Assembly: GCA_002690705.1 (NCBI GenBank)
Contig: NZFO01000006.1
Span: forward strand, 1 to 64,000
Direction: 5' to 3'
Origin: Magnetovibrio sp.
Lineage (GTDB): Bacteria > Pseudomonadota > Alphaproteobacteria > Rhodospirillales > Casp-alpha2
DNA: 64,000 bases
The translations under genes and the position numbers were made by a program. Below, piece by piece: positions 63,312-64,000 of this stretch; the stretch's first letter is position 1, and each line of letters begins with the position of its first letter. Below the pieces are notes generated by a model. The model searched no databases, was not told the DNA's origin, and saw nothing but the letters and a program-made list of their open reading frames with translations.

Positions 63312-64000
63312 ATGTTATTTCGTCAGCTTCAATATCTGGTTGCGTTAAATCAAGAGCGTCATTTTGGACGTGCTGCTGAGCGATGTCACGTATCCCAACC
63401 AAGCTTGTCAAGTGGGATCAAACAACTTGAATTTGGCTTAGGTGTGCCCATCGTCCTTCGTGGGCGGAGATTTATGGGATTTACGCCAGAGGGTGATCGC
63501 GTTGTGGAATGGGCAAAACGTGTCACTTCACAGCGCGATGCGATGATGACTGAACTCTCTCAAATGCGTAACAATTTGGAGGGGCGAATTCGAATTGGGG
63601 CTATGCCTAATTCATCACCTGTTCTGCCGTTTTTCTCACGGATCATGACTCAGCAGCATCCCAATGTAGACATTGAAATTCATTTTTTAGGAGTTGAGCA
63701 AACCCGCATGGGATTGAACAGTTTTGCGCTTGATGTTGGCATCACTTACATTCATGAGAAATCGATAGCTGACCTTCATTCGATGTCAATTTATACAGAG
63801 GAACTTAGTCTGCTGGTACCCGAGAGTTCCAAGTGGGCTGAGATGGAACAAATTACATGGGAGGAAGCTGCAGAACTTCCGCTATGTCTCCTTGACCCAT
63901 CAATGCACGAGCGTCGCATTATTGATGAGGCATTTCATAAAATTGACTGTTCCCCTACCCCCGTGGTTGTCGCGTCAGATTCCATCCTTAATCTTATTTT
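63312..64000 (+). CDS. LysR-family transcriptional regulator (C-terminus beyond the window)
   Basis: An open frame starting ATG at 63312, with GAGG 7 nt upstream, runs to the end of the window. The first 60 residues are a LysR helix-turn-helix (MLFRQLQYLVALNQERHFGRAAERCHVSQPSLSSGIKQLE), followed by the TPEGDRVVEWAKRV linker helix. The start of the effector domain (GRIRIGAMPNSSPVLPFFSRI) comes next. About 229 codons are visible. The sequence recalls the LysR regulators that lie beside fdsGBACD formate dehydrogenase operons, which fits the nearby fhs, but that operon is outside the window and the link is inference. Confidence 0.88.
   Translation, partial: MLFRQLQYLVALNQERHFGRAAERCHVSQPSLSSGIKQLEFGLGVPIVLRGRRFMGFTPEGDRVVEWAKRVTSQRDAMMTELSQMRNNLEGRIRIGAMPNSSPVLPFFSRIMTQQHPNVDIEIHFLGVEQTRMGLNSFALDVGITYIHEKSIADLHSMSIYTEELSLLVPESSKWAEMEQITWEEAAELPLCLLDPSMHERRIIDEAFHKIDCSPTPVVVASDSILNLI

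Overview
The window looks like the chromosome of an alphaproteobacterium, probably a free-living marine type. The reasons are the long N-terminal extension on ribosomal protein S9, the glnB-glnA pair, type-2 ArgC, CaiB and acyl-CoA carboxylase genes, HutF, and a moderately AT-rich base composition. This placement is an inference from gene content, not a measured phylogeny. It opens with the last 32 codons of what is probably fliG and ends inside a LysR regulator gene.

The left chromosomal part (1-7.7 kb) carries a tandem universal stress protein, an SLC13 anion transporter and a tkt-fba-rpe carbon-metabolism operon, all on the minus strand, then bolA on the plus strand.

From 7.74 to 20.96 kb lies a 13.2-kb integrated element. 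It is bounded by a perfect 56-bp direct repeat made of the 3' part of tRNA-His: a truncated copy at 7744-7799, and the intact tRNA-His at 20904-20981. Inside are a tyrosine integrase broken by an in-frame TAG, an AlpA-like excisionase, a primase-polymerase/ATPase replication protein, a repeat-rich non-coding stretch, and a small phage-type protein. Next comes GC-rich copper cargo: a His-rich secreted protein, CusB with a heavy-metal-binding domain, CusA, CusF and a cytochrome c'. A 145-bp MITE-like inverted-repeat element and a 2-oxoglutarate/Fe(II) oxygenase follow. Pairs of GTTGCCTA words spaced 11 bp apart sit just inside both ends. The layout recalls P4/PICI-like satellites or small integrative elements with acquired metal-resistance cargo.

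The right chromosomal part is ordinary in style but has several unusual clusters. At 21-28.5 kb there are two thiamine-diphosphate enzymes, a translationally coupled GMC oxidoreductase and two divergent aminotransferases. At 28.6-30.6 kb is glnB-glnA behind a candidate sigma-54 promoter. At 30.7-36.7 kb are a 27-codon membrane peptide, parE, argC, two tandem Lin0512-family genes and an aldehyde dehydrogenase. At 37-45.7 kb are a secreted hydrolase, a YdjM-type membrane protein, a photolyase/cryptochrome, an MFS/HlyD pair, rplM-rpsI and a thioesterase. At 46.8-49.4 kb an enoyl-CoA hydratase, a CoA-binding protein and an O-acetylhomoserine sulfhydrylase form an overlapping operon. A decayed MFS transporter and hutF follow.

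At 53-60 kb a tightly overlapping operon encodes a GntR regulator, a CaiB CoA-transferase, two full-length carboxyltransferases, a stand-alone biotinyl protein and a biotin carboxylase. This is probably a CoA-activation plus carboxylation pathway for an unidentified acid. The right edge holds fhs, a PanB-like gene and a LysR regulator, suggesting a one-carbon/formate neighbourhood.
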